Assembly: GCA_022749755.1 (NCBI GenBank)
Contig: CM040449.1
Span: 2,809,157 to 2,873,156 of the forward strand
Direction of reading: 5' to 3'
Source: Azadirachta indica
Taxonomy: Eukaryota > Streptophyta > Magnoliopsida > Sapindales > Meliaceae
Length of the DNA: 64,000 nucleotides
Shown: one piece after another, positions 35,935 to 47,572 of the stretch
How positions within the stretch are numbered: the stretch's first letter is position 1
How the letters are laid out: the number at the start of each line of letters is the position of its first letter
Made by a program: the position numbers and the translations under genes
Notes under the pieces: generated by a model
Database searches by the model: none
Seen by the model: the letters and a program-made list of their open reading frames with translations, nothing else
What the model was told of the DNA's origin: nothing

Positions 35935-37433
35935 AGTATCATAAAATAAAATAATCCACTGTTGGGTAGGCAAAATCGGTCTAGCTTTCAGGTGGATTTA
36001 GATTAGAGTTTTTGTTTCTAATCTTATATTTTATTGGTTAATGTTTGCTTATTTAAAGTGGTGAGAGTGTATGATTGGAACTTTTCTATGACCCCAGCTC
36101 GAGGTCACATTCTTTTCTACTGAAAGATTGTATTTCTATCGTTACTGTTGAAGCTTTTATACCGTTATTATTATTATATAATTAAATTCAGTTGATTATC
36201 AAGTTGGTTCAAGCCTTTTGTAATGTTATGCTGTTTGAACCCAATGCAGTCAAATAATGGACTACTCCATGTAAATTCACTTGATTGAATTTAAAAAGTT
36301 TAAAACAAACTTATAAGTTCAAACAAAATCTGACATTTTTACCCAAATTAGCTTTGACATTATGAGACAAAAGAATACTGTCCTTATGCTCTAATCATTG
36401 TGGACTAGTCGAGCTACTATAACAGCGTTAATATGATACCTGGCGGGCACCAGGATAAAATCGTAGCAGGCTTTAAACTGAACGATGATTGGGCCTGTAT
36501 AATGGGCTCTGATAGGCACCTACGATCAAGGTTAATAAAATTTGTTTACAATGTTTTTTATCTCATCATTAGATTTTTTTAATTTGATTTGATACACTTT
36601 AAATTACGATTAAAAAGACGAAGGAATATTAATATGTGAGCATTTATTTTTGGTAAGCAAATTACGAATTAGCTTGAAAGGCCTTCCATACATAAATTCC
36701 GAAGAAATCGGGAAACTTCGGCAAACAATTAAAGAAAATTATGAGATAATTAACAATGATACTATACTCAAGTCGCATTTTCATCACTTATTGCGACCCG
36801 CCGTGGCCCACAAATCCAACGGTTACTACACTGGTCTAATAACGAATGAACATTTGACTAACAAAGTCAAATCATCAGGCGGTTATCAGAGGCAGAACGT
36901 ATCGAAAATATTACGCGCTATCAACACCATTTCACACTACAGGTTATAGAAGAGCAAAGCCTTGAAGGTACTAACCAGTTTTCGGCGGGATCGGAGTATC
37001 AAAACCTAGCAGTCGAACTTCTCCTATTTAAGATCAGGCAACAACTTACTCGTCTTTTGCTTTCTTTAATTTAGGGTTTCAGTTTTTGTTTCACTTATCA
37101 ATACTTATCTCAGTCTTAACTTACTAGCGCTTCTGTTTGCCTCCTGGGAAAATGGAGGAAATGAAAGGAAAATGTTGAATCTGTTCTATAGTCTTATAGC
37201 ATTTCGTAGTTAATATTGCTTGTCCTTTATATTAACAGACCTAGGGATATAATGTTCTTGGATTTGCATACAAGTGTTCAGTTATTATCATTATTATTAT
37301 GAGAAAATAGGGTTTTTTTTGCATACAGTTTAAGATCCGATTAGTGATCTTTGCTAAATACGTCTTAACATCTTGTTTTCAGACTGTTATTTAACCATCC
37401 GGGTTTCACTTGTACTTGTATACATTTGCTTCG
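35935..37433. other. SKS 3' flank and CCT2 promoter/leader
   Basis: Probable SKS 3' UTR to about 36200, then spacer. A 99-codon frame at 36650-36949 has no motif or splice context and is not called. The CCT2 leader with a telo-box is at the right end; a leader intron probably lies before 37434. Confidence 0.55.
37071..37079 (-). promoter_or_regulatory. telo-box in the CCT2 5' region
   Basis: AAACCCTAA on the minus strand, the plant telo-box found near the transcription start of many translation and protein-folding housekeeping genes. Position fits the CCT2 5' region, about 360 bp before the start codon across a likely leader intron. Confidence 0.5.
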
Positions 37434-40400
37434 ATGGCGGTATGTTGCTTAGAACTTTTCGGTTTGTGGTTCTGTTTTCATTTCCCATTTGTCTTTTTTT
37501 GGCTCGGCTTCGAATATAGTCGTGAATTTTTTTTCTTAGGTCGAGAGAATTTTTAAAGATGAAGCTATTGAAGAGAAAGGAGAGCGTGCCAGAATGGTGA
37601 GTCCTTGCATACTGGGGATTTGAGTGATGGATATCTGCGTTCTTTTAAGTACTATGTTAAGCATCTAAGCAAGTGTATTTATGATATTCATCAAATAATA
37701 TATTCCTGTATAATAATGCTGAATAATCCACTTGTTTCTATGAGAGAAACATTGTTGGTACTTCTTTTTTTCAATTTGCTGCCAAGAGTTAACCCCCAAC
37801 TTGCTTTCCCTAGTGGAGTAATCATGTTATTATCTTTTCGGTAGGCATCATTTGTTGGTGCAATGGCAATTGCTGACTTGGTTAAGACAACCTTAGGGCC
37901 AAAGGGAATGGTAAGCTCTCCTTCTACCTTTATGGTGCCCCCAAGTTAAAAGGTTTCAATAGGGCTGTATTCTGTACTTTGATTCATTTTCTGCTTGCTT
38001 TAAAACATCCTTGCAGGACAAAATTTTGCAGTCAACAGGCAGAGGACGTGAAGTCACTGTTACTAATGATGGGGCCACTATACTTAAATCCCTACATATT
38101 GACAATCCAGCTGCTAAGGTCCTTGTTGGTATCCTTATGATTGTTGTTTTGTTCCAATGGCTGGTCAAGGTTTCATTTATTTTCTTGGGAAAAATAATGT
38201 ATTATGCACAAGCATTTGTGAAAGAAAATTTTAATCGGTGCCATTAGCCATGCCATTAGAATAGTTCCTTGTGCTTCTTTTGTTTTATGATCTTTAATTC
38301 AAGGATCAGACATCTCTAAAGTTCAAGATGATGAAGTTGGTGATGGAACAACCTCAGTTGTTGTTTTGGCTGGGGAGCTTCTGAGGGAGGCAGAGAAGCT
38401 GGTGGCTGCTAAGATTCACCCAATGACGATAATATCAGGTTTTCTTCGGGCTTCTGCTAGTGTATTGGTGCTTCTGCTTTGGTCTTAAACTAAGTTATTT
38501 ATGAGTGCTTTTCTTGTTTCATGTCTTGTAATCAGTACTCAATGATCTTTCCGTCATTTGCTTCTCTGGTTTATTTTTCTGTATTGCATGTCTGATCTTT
38601 ATTTTAATATTATACCTTGTATGTACATTGTTACATTTACCATGCTAAGCTTTAATAACAGGATTTGTCTATGTTCAACATAATTTAAGGAGGCAACATA
38701 TTGTTACATTTTTATTTCCATGCATTGTTATTTTATGTAAATGTAAGGATATACAGCAATTGTTGAAAACCTTGTCCGATATCCCATATAATAAGGTCAA
38801 CAATAACATGCATCATTGTATGCAGTCAACTTTCCTTTTCCTTTTTGTTCTATTAAAAAAAAATTCATCCCTGGTGTAGTGTTATACAATGCAGCTGTTT
38901 TGAGAAAAGTTTGTAGTTATTTATTCTATTGCTACCTGAAATCCATATGATATTTGTGTCACTGTTAATGGTTCTATTTATTGTTCAGGTTATCGAATGG
39001 CAGCGGAGTGTGCTCGTAATGCTTTGTTGCAGAAGGTTGTGGATAATAAAGAAAACTCAGGTGATTATTGTGTTTATGTGTGTAAGGAATTCAGTAACTT
39101 CTATTAAAACCTTTTATTTTACTTGCATTGATTCCCCACTTATCAGTATGAAATATTCTAGAACTGCGAGTACAGTTGATTAGATTATATAGGTGTATTT
39201 TTGCATTCAAAATACAATGGAAACCTTAAATTAGCTGGTTATTGTTTTCAAATCTTTATTTTTACTAGTACCAAGTGTGATTAATGCATGACATTACTGG
39301 GTAATGCAGAGAAATTCAAGTCAGACTTGATGAAGATTGCAATGACTACTTTGAGTTCCAAAATCCTCTCACAGGATAAGGAACATTTTGCACAACTGGC
39401 TGTGGATGCTGTTATGAGGCTTAAGGTAACTGTAACAATGTATTTATCAGTTTAAGAATCAATTGAAATGTTTTTCTGGTGTTTAATTGTGGGAATGCTT
39501 GGAAATACAAGCACGCTTCTGCTACAGTTCTCAAGATAAGCAACACTGACAAGAAAGTGTCAGGTGCTCACACTCAAACACATGGATGTATCCCTTGTAG
39601 ATGCTTCATTCATTTCAGGAGATAATTGAGAATACAAACACTTGCAATTGTCTCAGATAAGATGCAGTATAGATGCCTTGTTTCAGATGCATTTGTTGTT
39701 ATGTCTAACAAAGAAATTATTTGCTTTAAGATTTTCATTCTTTCTCATAATTCTCCTTTTCCTCCCGCTTCTCCCTTGTGTTTATGGTGTTTTTGGATGG
39801 AATATGTTTCTGTATACTTTCCTCTCATTTCTCTTATTGTCTTCCTTAGAGGGAGCATGACTGAGTTATGTTCAGGCTCTTTTACCATATGCTTATGTAA
39901 TATGTTTGATTGATGTTTTTCTTGTCTTTAAGGATTTTGTCTAACCATGATCTTTGTTGCAGGGCAGCACAAATTTAGAGGCCATCCAAATTATAAAAAA
40001 GCCTGGAGGATCACTAAAGGATTCCTTTCTAGATGAAGGGTGGGGTTTATGAACTAAGTATCTTTGTTATATGGCTAGGGAGTGTACTGGCTATTGAATT
40101 TTTTATTTTTTGCATGTTATAATAAATATGCATATTCATGCAAAAAAAATTCTTCTTCATTTTATTCATAAAGTACTTGACATATCGAACTAAAGCAAAA
40201 AGTGGTTAGTAGGAATAGTTTAAACAACATACATGATGTATCCTTTCGTGTAATATTGGTCATTTTATATATATCTTAACATGTGGTTGATTTTACAAAA
40301 TTTATTTTTGAACTATTCACTCTTTCAGATTCATTCTGGACAAGAAAATAGGCATTGGACAACCAAAACACATTGAGAATGCCAAGATATTGGTGGCAAA

Positions 40401-41697
40401 TACAGCAATGGACACGGATAAAGTGAAGATTTACGGGGCACGTGTTCGTGTTGATTCAATGTCAAAGGCTGCTGAGATAGAAGGGGCTGAGAAGCAGAAA
40501 ATGAGAGAAAAGGTGCAAAAGATCATAGGTCATGGGATTAACTGCTTTGTTAATAGGCAATTGATCTACAATTTCCCCGAGGAACTCTTTGCTGATGCCG
40601 GTGTACTTGCAATCGAGCATGCTGATTTTGATGGTATAGAGCGTTTGGCTTTAGTAACTGGTGGTGAAATTGCATCAACCTTTGACAACCCAGAGTCAGT
40701 TAAACTTGGGCACTGTAAGCTCATTGAGGAAATTATGATTGGTGAGGACAAGCTGATCCACTTTTCTGGTGTTGAAATGGGTCAGGCTTGTACCATAGTG
40801 TTGAGAGGTGCAAGGTATGTTATATTAGATTGTCTTCTGTAGTTTTTATCTGATTATTTGATCAAATTCTTTGGCATATGTGTTTATATGCACTTCTCTA
40901 ATACCTTATTGTTTGTGAGTACAACATACTAATTTTCTTTAAGAACCAGTTTTGATCCTTGGAAATGTCTCATTCTGTTATGTTGATACATGTTGGCAGC
41001 CATCATGTGCTTGATGAGGCAGAGAGGTCTCTGCATGATGCCTTGTGTGTGCTGTCTCAGACAGTGAATGACAGTAGGGTATTGCTAGGAGGGGGATGGC
41101 CTGAGATGGTTATGGCTAAGGAAGTGGATGAGCTGGCACGCAAGACTCCTGGGAAAAAGTCTCATGCTATTGATGCATTCGCACGGGCACTCGTTGCCAT
41201 TCCAGCAACCATTGCTGACAATGCTGGTTTAGACAGTGCCGAGTTGATAGCTCAGCTCCGTGCAGAGCACCAAAAGGATGGATGCAATGCAGGAATTGAT
41301 GTCATAACTGGATCTGTAAGTTCTGAAATTAAAATTTCTACTGTTTCCTATGGGTTTTGATATGTTGTATCTGTCATAGCATTTCGTAGACCACCTGAGA
41401 TTTGGACTAAATATAGACAGATGCTGTTTGTTTACATTGACAACCTCTGTGAATTTTGTCAAAATCAGAGGATGTTGATGTAAATTGCAAAATTACATTT
41501 ATCTCCATTTTTCCTTACCATGGCTGCTGATATTTTTAAATTGATGACAGGTGGGAGATGTGGCTGAGTTGGGGATATCCGAATCATTCAAAGTTAAGCA
41601 GGCTGTACTGCTCTCTGCAACTGAGGCTGCTGAGATGATTCTCAGGGTCGATGAAATCATCACTTGTGCCCCGAGGAGGAGAGAAGATAGAATGTAA
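37434..41697 (+). CDS. CCT2: T-complex protein 1 subunit beta (527 aa)
   Basis: Beta subunit of the cytosolic group II chaperonin TRiC/CCT, which folds actin, tubulin and other proteins by ATP hydrolysis in a hetero-oligomeric double ring. Eleven coding exons: 37434-37439, 37540-37596, 37845-37910, 38017-38128, 38310-38438, 38989-39060, 39310-39425, 39963-40039, 40329-40814, 41000-41315, 41551-41697. Motifs: [20 protein letters not shown], the ATP motif GDGTTS from about residue 91, [14 protein letters not shown] and [19 protein letters not shown]. The protein ends in RREDRM. Length equals that of plant CCT2. The first coding exon has only six bases (ATGGCG), so the start relies on the M-A-V-E-R-I-F-K join. 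Intron 4 is a probable U12-type GT-AG intron. Confidence 0.96.
38129..38309 (+). other. CCT2: probable U12-type GT-AG intron in CCT2
   Basis: The 181-bp intron begins GTATCCTTAT, an exact match to the minor-class GT donor. It has a branch-point-like TCTTTAAT ending at 38298, about 12 nt before the acceptor GATCAG, and no polypyrimidine tract next to the acceptor. The join gives [16 protein letters not shown], as in all CCT2 proteins. Confidence 0.88.
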
Positions 41698-42520
41698 AGA
41701 TGAATGATGCAGCGGATTATTTGCCATTTCGTGTATTTTCAATCTACTTTTGCTATCTTCATATAAATTAGTACTGTACTGTATGATGGATTGCAACGTG
41801 TTTGGATTGCTAAACAGTGGTTTTTGCGTATGCTTTTAGTTTGTTTCAAAAGTGATGTAGGATGCTGTCACTGTGAGAAATTTTTGGTTTTTGAAGCTAA
41901 TGGAGTAGATTAATAGTTTTGATTATGCATCGGCCAACATATCACAAATGGCAAGTGTTGCGTGAATGCGCCCAAGTATTCATCAGAACTCTAGAAACGT
42001 CAAGACGCGCACCATCATCTGTAAATCTTCACGTTTCTTCGGTTTGCGTGCCAGACATTCGCCTGTATGTCATTTTCTTAAAAAAAGCAAGTACGCCGTC
42101 GTCTTACCTTTCAATCCATTGATTGTATTAGAGCACGGAGTTGTTCGTTTTGCCCAAGAGTAAATGCCGTATTTTCTACTAAATTTAAAAAAAAAACCAT
42201 TATATGCATTTATTAGAAAATCTATTGAAAATCGCAATACTTATCGGGAACCTATTAATTTGTAATGACGTCTATATCCCAGCTAAGTTACTTCCTTATG
42301 ACGGCTGCCACAGGCACGTGCGCGCACGGATCTGCTGGATTCATGGACGAGTGACGGTGGGCGTGACAACGTCTCTTACTGTCAACTGTTATTGTCAGAA
42401 ATTATTCAACAATAATGGCTATTTATTTAGGAAATTAGAAGAATAAATATATATATTCTCACCTTAAAACATCAGTTGTGCAGGAATTAAAAAGCTATAT
42501 TCAATCTTTAAAGCGCCCTC
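41698..42520. other. CCT2 3' UTR and ECH2 copy A promoter
   Basis: Probable CCT2 3' UTR to about 41880, then spacer. From about 42360 the sequence resembles the 5' flank of ECH2 copy B (TATTGTCAG, AAATTATTCAAC, CACCTTAAAACATCA), marking the left part of the tandem duplication. Confidence 0.6.
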
Positions 42521-45500
42521 ATGACGAATATTTCAGGAATCAAGCCTGAGCTGCTTGTTTCTCATAAATTTCCGGAGGTATCTCTTCTTTGCTTCTTATT
42601 TTTTGTGTTTTTCAATTTTAAAGTTTGTCTCTAATGTTTGTTCTCATTCGTTTGCATATATAACATTGGATGGACGGATTGCAGAAAACTTTCACTTACA
42701 CTGTAAGGTAAAGATCCTACAGTAGCCGAATTTTTCATATCACGAGTTTTCGCCATTACTTGCATTCAGAGCTGTTGTATTGCCGGTTTGATGCAGTATA
42801 TGAGGGGTAGTCTGTTACTATTGAATTTCTTTTGTGAACAGAGATGTAGTGATTTACGCCTTGGGTGTTGGAGCTTGTGGACGAGATGCCGTGGACAATG
42901 ATGAGCTCAAGTATGTGTATCATGAAAATGGGCCGCAGTTCATCCAGGTATTCTCCCTTACATTTTTATTTGTTGGACAAAGTTTGGTTTCCAAATCAGT
43001 TTATTACTATCCAGAGCTAATTGAGGATTTGCTTCAGTTTTATTTTTGGGGATCACTAGCTAGTTTAACTGATAAGGCTGTTTTACTGATAAATATCAGT
43101 TGTTTTATTAATAGAGTATGTTTAGGATTGAGATGCTGTGGAGTGGAATGACAAGATGTCAGTATTAGTTAAAAAGTGAGTGGTTTAACTAAAAGTTGAT
43201 GTTTAACAACTTTTCAGGTATATTTTCAATGTTAAGTATAAGTATAATAATAAAAAACATACCCAATGTCTCTTGTAATGAAGTAGGGAGTTTGGAGTAA
43301 AGGGTAACGAAAATGTATAAGTAATCATGTGTCATCATGATTTTGTTTTGCTGGTAAGAGAATATCTTGCTCTTAATTATAGTAATGGACTGGTGATCTG
43401 ATGTAAACAGCATAAAATCATTGTGTTTATGGAAGGCTATAAAGTTCTTAGTTTATTGTGGGCCATTTATAATTATTTTTTCTTCGAATGTAGGTCTTGC
43501 CGACATTTTCTGCTTTGTTTTCGTTTGAGTTGAAGCCAACAGGTGAACTAGATCTGCCAGGATTGCAGTAAGCCTACTCATTTTTCATCACTGTTTTATC
43601 TTTTCTTCTATTTATTATCAAGTATTAACTATATTCAAGACAAAAAGAATCATACATAATGAATGGAGAACTAATTTGCTTTATTGGTTTTTGTTGTTGC
43701 AATGTCTCAGTTATGATCCAAGTCTTCTGCTGCATGGGCAACAGTACATAGAATTATATAAGCCCTTTGCCTCCAGCATGTCTGTATGGCTTTTCACTAG
43801 AAACACTTTTTGATTGTTTTTCATTATTTGCTTTCTTTTCCTTGTTTTAAGCTACAGTAAACTAATTAATTAATTAATTATATCATTGATGCAGATACGT
43901 AATGAATCATATCTTGCAGGATTGCACGATAAAGGTACTGCAACTATACTAGTCATCAAATTTATATACTTAAATAAGGGGAGCTTTAAGTAAGGCTGCT
44001 CTAGTTGTTATTTTCATGGTGAAGGTTATAGTATTGTTTCCATCAATCTACATGCATGGCTAGTGCTGATGAGTTGGTTGTGCCACTCTTTTTTAAAATA
44101 ACCTCTTATCTATTTTAGAATTAAAAAAATGGCAAAATTCATGAAGAACACAAAGTGTTCATCTGCTGAATGGATTTGATCTGAATTTTCCTGCCTTGCT
44201 ATGAAATATAAAGGTTAATGGCTGATTATGGAGGCTTTCAATTTTTTTCCCCTCCAAAGAATAGGGGTATGGGGGTTATTATGTGATGATTTTGGTGTTT
44301 TACTTTTTCGTGCATTAATTTAATTTTATTTTAGGTAAAGCTGCTGTTATTGAGATTGTAACCAAAAGTTACAATTCAGAGTCGGGTGAGCTATTGTCCA
44401 TGAATCGGTGAGTTTTTCTGAAACTATCTGATCTAATCCTTCCAATTTTGTTCCTTATCTAAAGATTAAATAAAACAAAAGGTCTTTTCCTGCTATTGAC
44501 TCAGCTGAGATATTACTCTGCAGGGTGACTGCGTATTTGAGGGGTGCTGGTGGCTTCTCAAATTCATCTCAGCCATTTTCCTACTCTAACAATCCAACCA
44601 ACCAGGTTTCAGCTGTGAAAATTCCAAAAACTGAACCTTTTGCAGTTTATGAGGATTGTACTCAACTATCTCAGGCATGTAACATTGGTTTCATCATTGC
44701 TAGAACTGGAATTATGTTCTCATCGGTTACTGAATTTGTATCACTGCTTATCTTAATTTGGTGTCAGAATTGAAAACTTGTTACATGGATTTATTTTTTC
44801 TACTTTGCCCTTGTCCACAAATCTAAAATTTGTGTGCTTGATTCTACCTATTATATATCTTAATATAATCCCTAGTTTATGTATATTATAAGAACAATCA
44901 CAAGTGGTGCATGAATAAATTGATCAATTGATAGCTGCCCTCAAATCTAATTTGGTCCTCGAAGGCCTGTGAGATGCTTTTGCATAAAAGATTGTTAGTT
45001 TTGAACCTTTGCTTCATTGTTTCTGCAGGCATTGCTTTATAGGCTATCTGGTGACTACAATCCTCTTCATTCGGATCCTAAGGTTGCAAAAGTTGCAGGG
45101 TTGGTACTCCTTATAATTGAAAATTATAATTTTTTTCAACTTCTACTTTTATCGTTGGATTTGCTTATACAGTCATACCAAGTCTCTGTCCATTTGTCTT
45201 TTTTGGCTGTTCTGGCAACTAATGCTCTTCCTTGCCTCTGGAAGGTAGTACCATTACTCTTCCTTTCCTCTGGAAGCACTACTATTCCTCTTGCCTTCCA
45301 AAGGCACCACTACTTCTCCTTGCCACTTGAAGGCACTGCTAATTGGTTTTTCTCCACAACTGCTTTAGGATTATCTGATTGTACTAGGTTTTTCTCCTAC
45401 TTTGGGATTGTCTGATCTTCTTGTCAACGACAATATTAGAATTATAAATTAAATTTATTTAATTTCACCTGGTTTAGTTTTATTAAGTATATGTCTAATT

Positions 45501-46446
45501 CAAGTAGTATTAGTCTCTTCTTAATTTATTTAGAATTCTCAGTTAATATTATTTTATTATTTTATTATTTTAACCTAATATAAATGTTTGTGCATGTACT
45601 TAGATTATAATTCAAGAGACTCAATATAATATTTTTTATTTTCTTTTAACATGCATCAATTTATGCTTTTATTCCTTATTTCATCAAGGAAGTGAGATAG
45701 ATTAGTGCAAATCATTTATTGTCAAACAATAACACATTAGTTAACCAAATAAGCACCACTTAATCTGTTTTCTTTCATTGAAAGTAGATGATACTTATCT
45801 TTGCAGTTTGACACTTACTTTTCTGTTAGCTTACAGAGGTGATATTTATCTTCACAGTTTGATACTTCTCTGTTAGATTACGGATGGCATGCTTAAATAT
45901 CATACTGGATTCCATTGTTTTACTTGTATAAAATTAAGCAGAGTATATTTCTGTGTGGATAAAAACCATATTGTATAATTTACGTTAACACCTTCTATCT
46001 TGTGATAGTTTTATTTCCACTGATAGCACATTCAAACTTGCTTTATGTCCATCTGATTGTGTTGTTACACCTGATGTTTTGAAGGTTCTCTCGCCCAATT
46101 TTGCATGGGATGTGTACACTGGGTTTTGCAGTTAGGGCAATCATCAAATGTATTTGTAGAGGAGATCCAAACATGGTCAAAAGTATGTCAGGCCGATTCC
46201 TTTTACACGTGTATCCCGGCGAAACTTTGATCACTGAGATGTGGCTTCAAGGCTTGAGGTATAATTTTTTTTTTGGAAAGACACAGCATTTTTAACATCT
46301 AGCTGTCTATAACCCAGCTGAATAGAGATCTGATATTAACAATTTTGTGAATCTGTAGGGTAGTTTATCAGGTAAAAGTGAAGGAACGGAATCGAAGGGT
46401 CCTATCTGGCTATGTTGAAATTCTTCGTTTAGCTTCGTCGCTGTAA
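42521..46446 (+). CDS. ECH2: peroxisomal enoyl-CoA hydratase 2, tandem copy A (309 aa)
   Basis: Monofunctional (R)-specific enoyl-CoA hydratase 2 (MaoC/hot-dog fold), which hydrates 2E-enoyl-CoA to 3R-hydroxyacyl-CoA in peroxisomal degradation of unsaturated fatty acids. Eleven exons: 42521-42577, 42685-42707, 42842-42947, 43494-43567, 43711-43783, 43895-43934, 44335-44407, 44524-44674, 45029-45099, 46085-46258, 46359-46446. The hydratase-2 signature YRLSGDYNPLH is complete, with catalytic Asp208 and His213. The N-terminal non-catalytic hot-dog domain (YALGVGACGRD, LPTFSALFSFEL) is present. The C-terminus LASSL ends in the non-canonical PTS1 tripeptide SSL. Intron 8 has a GC donor (CAG then GCATGT). 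Intron 9 is about 380 bp longer than in copy B. Length matches Arabidopsis ECH2 (309 aa). Confidence 0.95.
45228..45342. repeat. imperfect 28-30-bp minisatellite in ECH2 copy A intron 9
   Basis: Four imperfect units built on CTCTTCCTTGCCTCTGGAAG followed by a CACTACTA-like tail. It lies in an intron segment that is absent from copy B, so it came with, or grew after, an insertion of about 380 bp. Confidence 0.65.
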
Positions 46447-47572
46447 TTTAATTGAGTGCCTATTAAAATTGTGTTTTTATTCTCTCTTCTCGATGTTGTC
46501 TTCGTTCAAGAGAGAAAATATATTCAATTAAGCATTTCAATATATGCTCTCCTGGCTTTAAATAAAAATTTATTTGTATTCTAATAAAAATGTGAGAATG
46601 GTTGTTAATTTCTCTCTTATTATTAAGAGAAACAAAAAGGGTAGTGTAACGGTGAAGTTAACAGACGTTATGCCTCAAAGCAAAACCACCGGTGTTCAAA
46701 CTTTTATGTAGTCTACTAACCCTACACCTGATAATTTCCGTTCTTCTTTCACCTGATTGGAAGACACTGCCGCCGATTTTAATCGAGAACAGTTTTGAAA
46801 AAATGGAACTGAAAACACGCGGGATAGCAGCGTCCCGGAGACGTGGAATATTATGACTTGAAGTTTAATGTCAACTACTGGAACAGCGTGATCAAGCTTC
46901 TGAAGGACGCAGTCCGGTCGTTGCCTCCAGACACCGAGGCCGTGGTCCTGTCTTCACCACATCATTTATCGATTCTTAGATCTTTTGGTCTGTCTTTATA
47001 AACTTCCCAAATTTTAACTTCTTGTAGACTTTTAAAGACACTGAAAGTTAAGTTCTTTAAGGGGTTTTGTTTTTTTATGTATTTACTTGTGGTTTAGTTA
47101 GGTCATTATTCGTTGATTAGAGGGCTCATTCCATTGGTTTCATCCTAAGAAAAACTGCCCGCGTCAATCCTCTGCAATCCTCACTGGAGACCGGAAGTTT
47201 TTCTTTGTAATTATGAACCCGTAATTACCTTTTTACCCTGCTACGCTGATATTAAATGACGGCATTCAGATTGGGGCGGCGGCACAACTTTAGACCGATA
47301 GACAAACGGGCGTGAATTAAAATATATATATATATATGGACCCACGTCTTACAATAGGCTGTCATTAGCAGTCAAAAGCTATTGTCAGCCCATGCCTACT
47401 CTAGAAAAATTATTCAACCATAAGGCATTCTCAAATTTAATAATCCCAATGGATAATCGTTTTTCAGTTTCTCTAGATTAAGAATCTTTGATTTATTGCT
47501 GTTTGTTTTGGAAATCAGAAGCATATATTCACCTTAAAACATCAAGTTTGTGCAGGAATTGAAACCGCTTTA
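46447..47572. other. spacer between the ECH2 copies
   Basis: Contains the ECH2 copy A 3' UTR, the PUS10 exon-1 relic (46641-47120, separate entry), a unique segment with GC-richer patches (47140-47310), an (AT)n run at 47321-47337 and the ECH2 copy B promoter. Confidence 0.75.
46641..47120 (+). pseudogene. relic of the PUS10 5' end (promoter, exon 1, start of intron 1)
   Basis: This segment aligns with the 5' end of the intact PUS10 at 52082-52660. Shared blocks are ACGGTGAAGTTAAC and ACGTTATGC upstream, GGGATAGCAGCGTCC, AAGCTTCTGAA.GACGC and CGGTCGTTGCCTCCAGAC in the exon, and GTCTTTATAAA in the intron. The start codon of the parent is lost, the middle of the exon is scrambled, the reading frame is broken by stops and the donor region is changed. 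No later PUS10 exon follows. It lies downstream of ECH2 copy A, as the real PUS10 lies downstream of ECH2 copy B, so it is what remains of the duplicated gene. Confidence 0.9.

Noticed and set aside
36650..36949. 99-codon open frame upstream of CCT2
   Set aside because: No domain, no splice partner, poor start context; it overlaps the spacer and likely CCT2 promoter.
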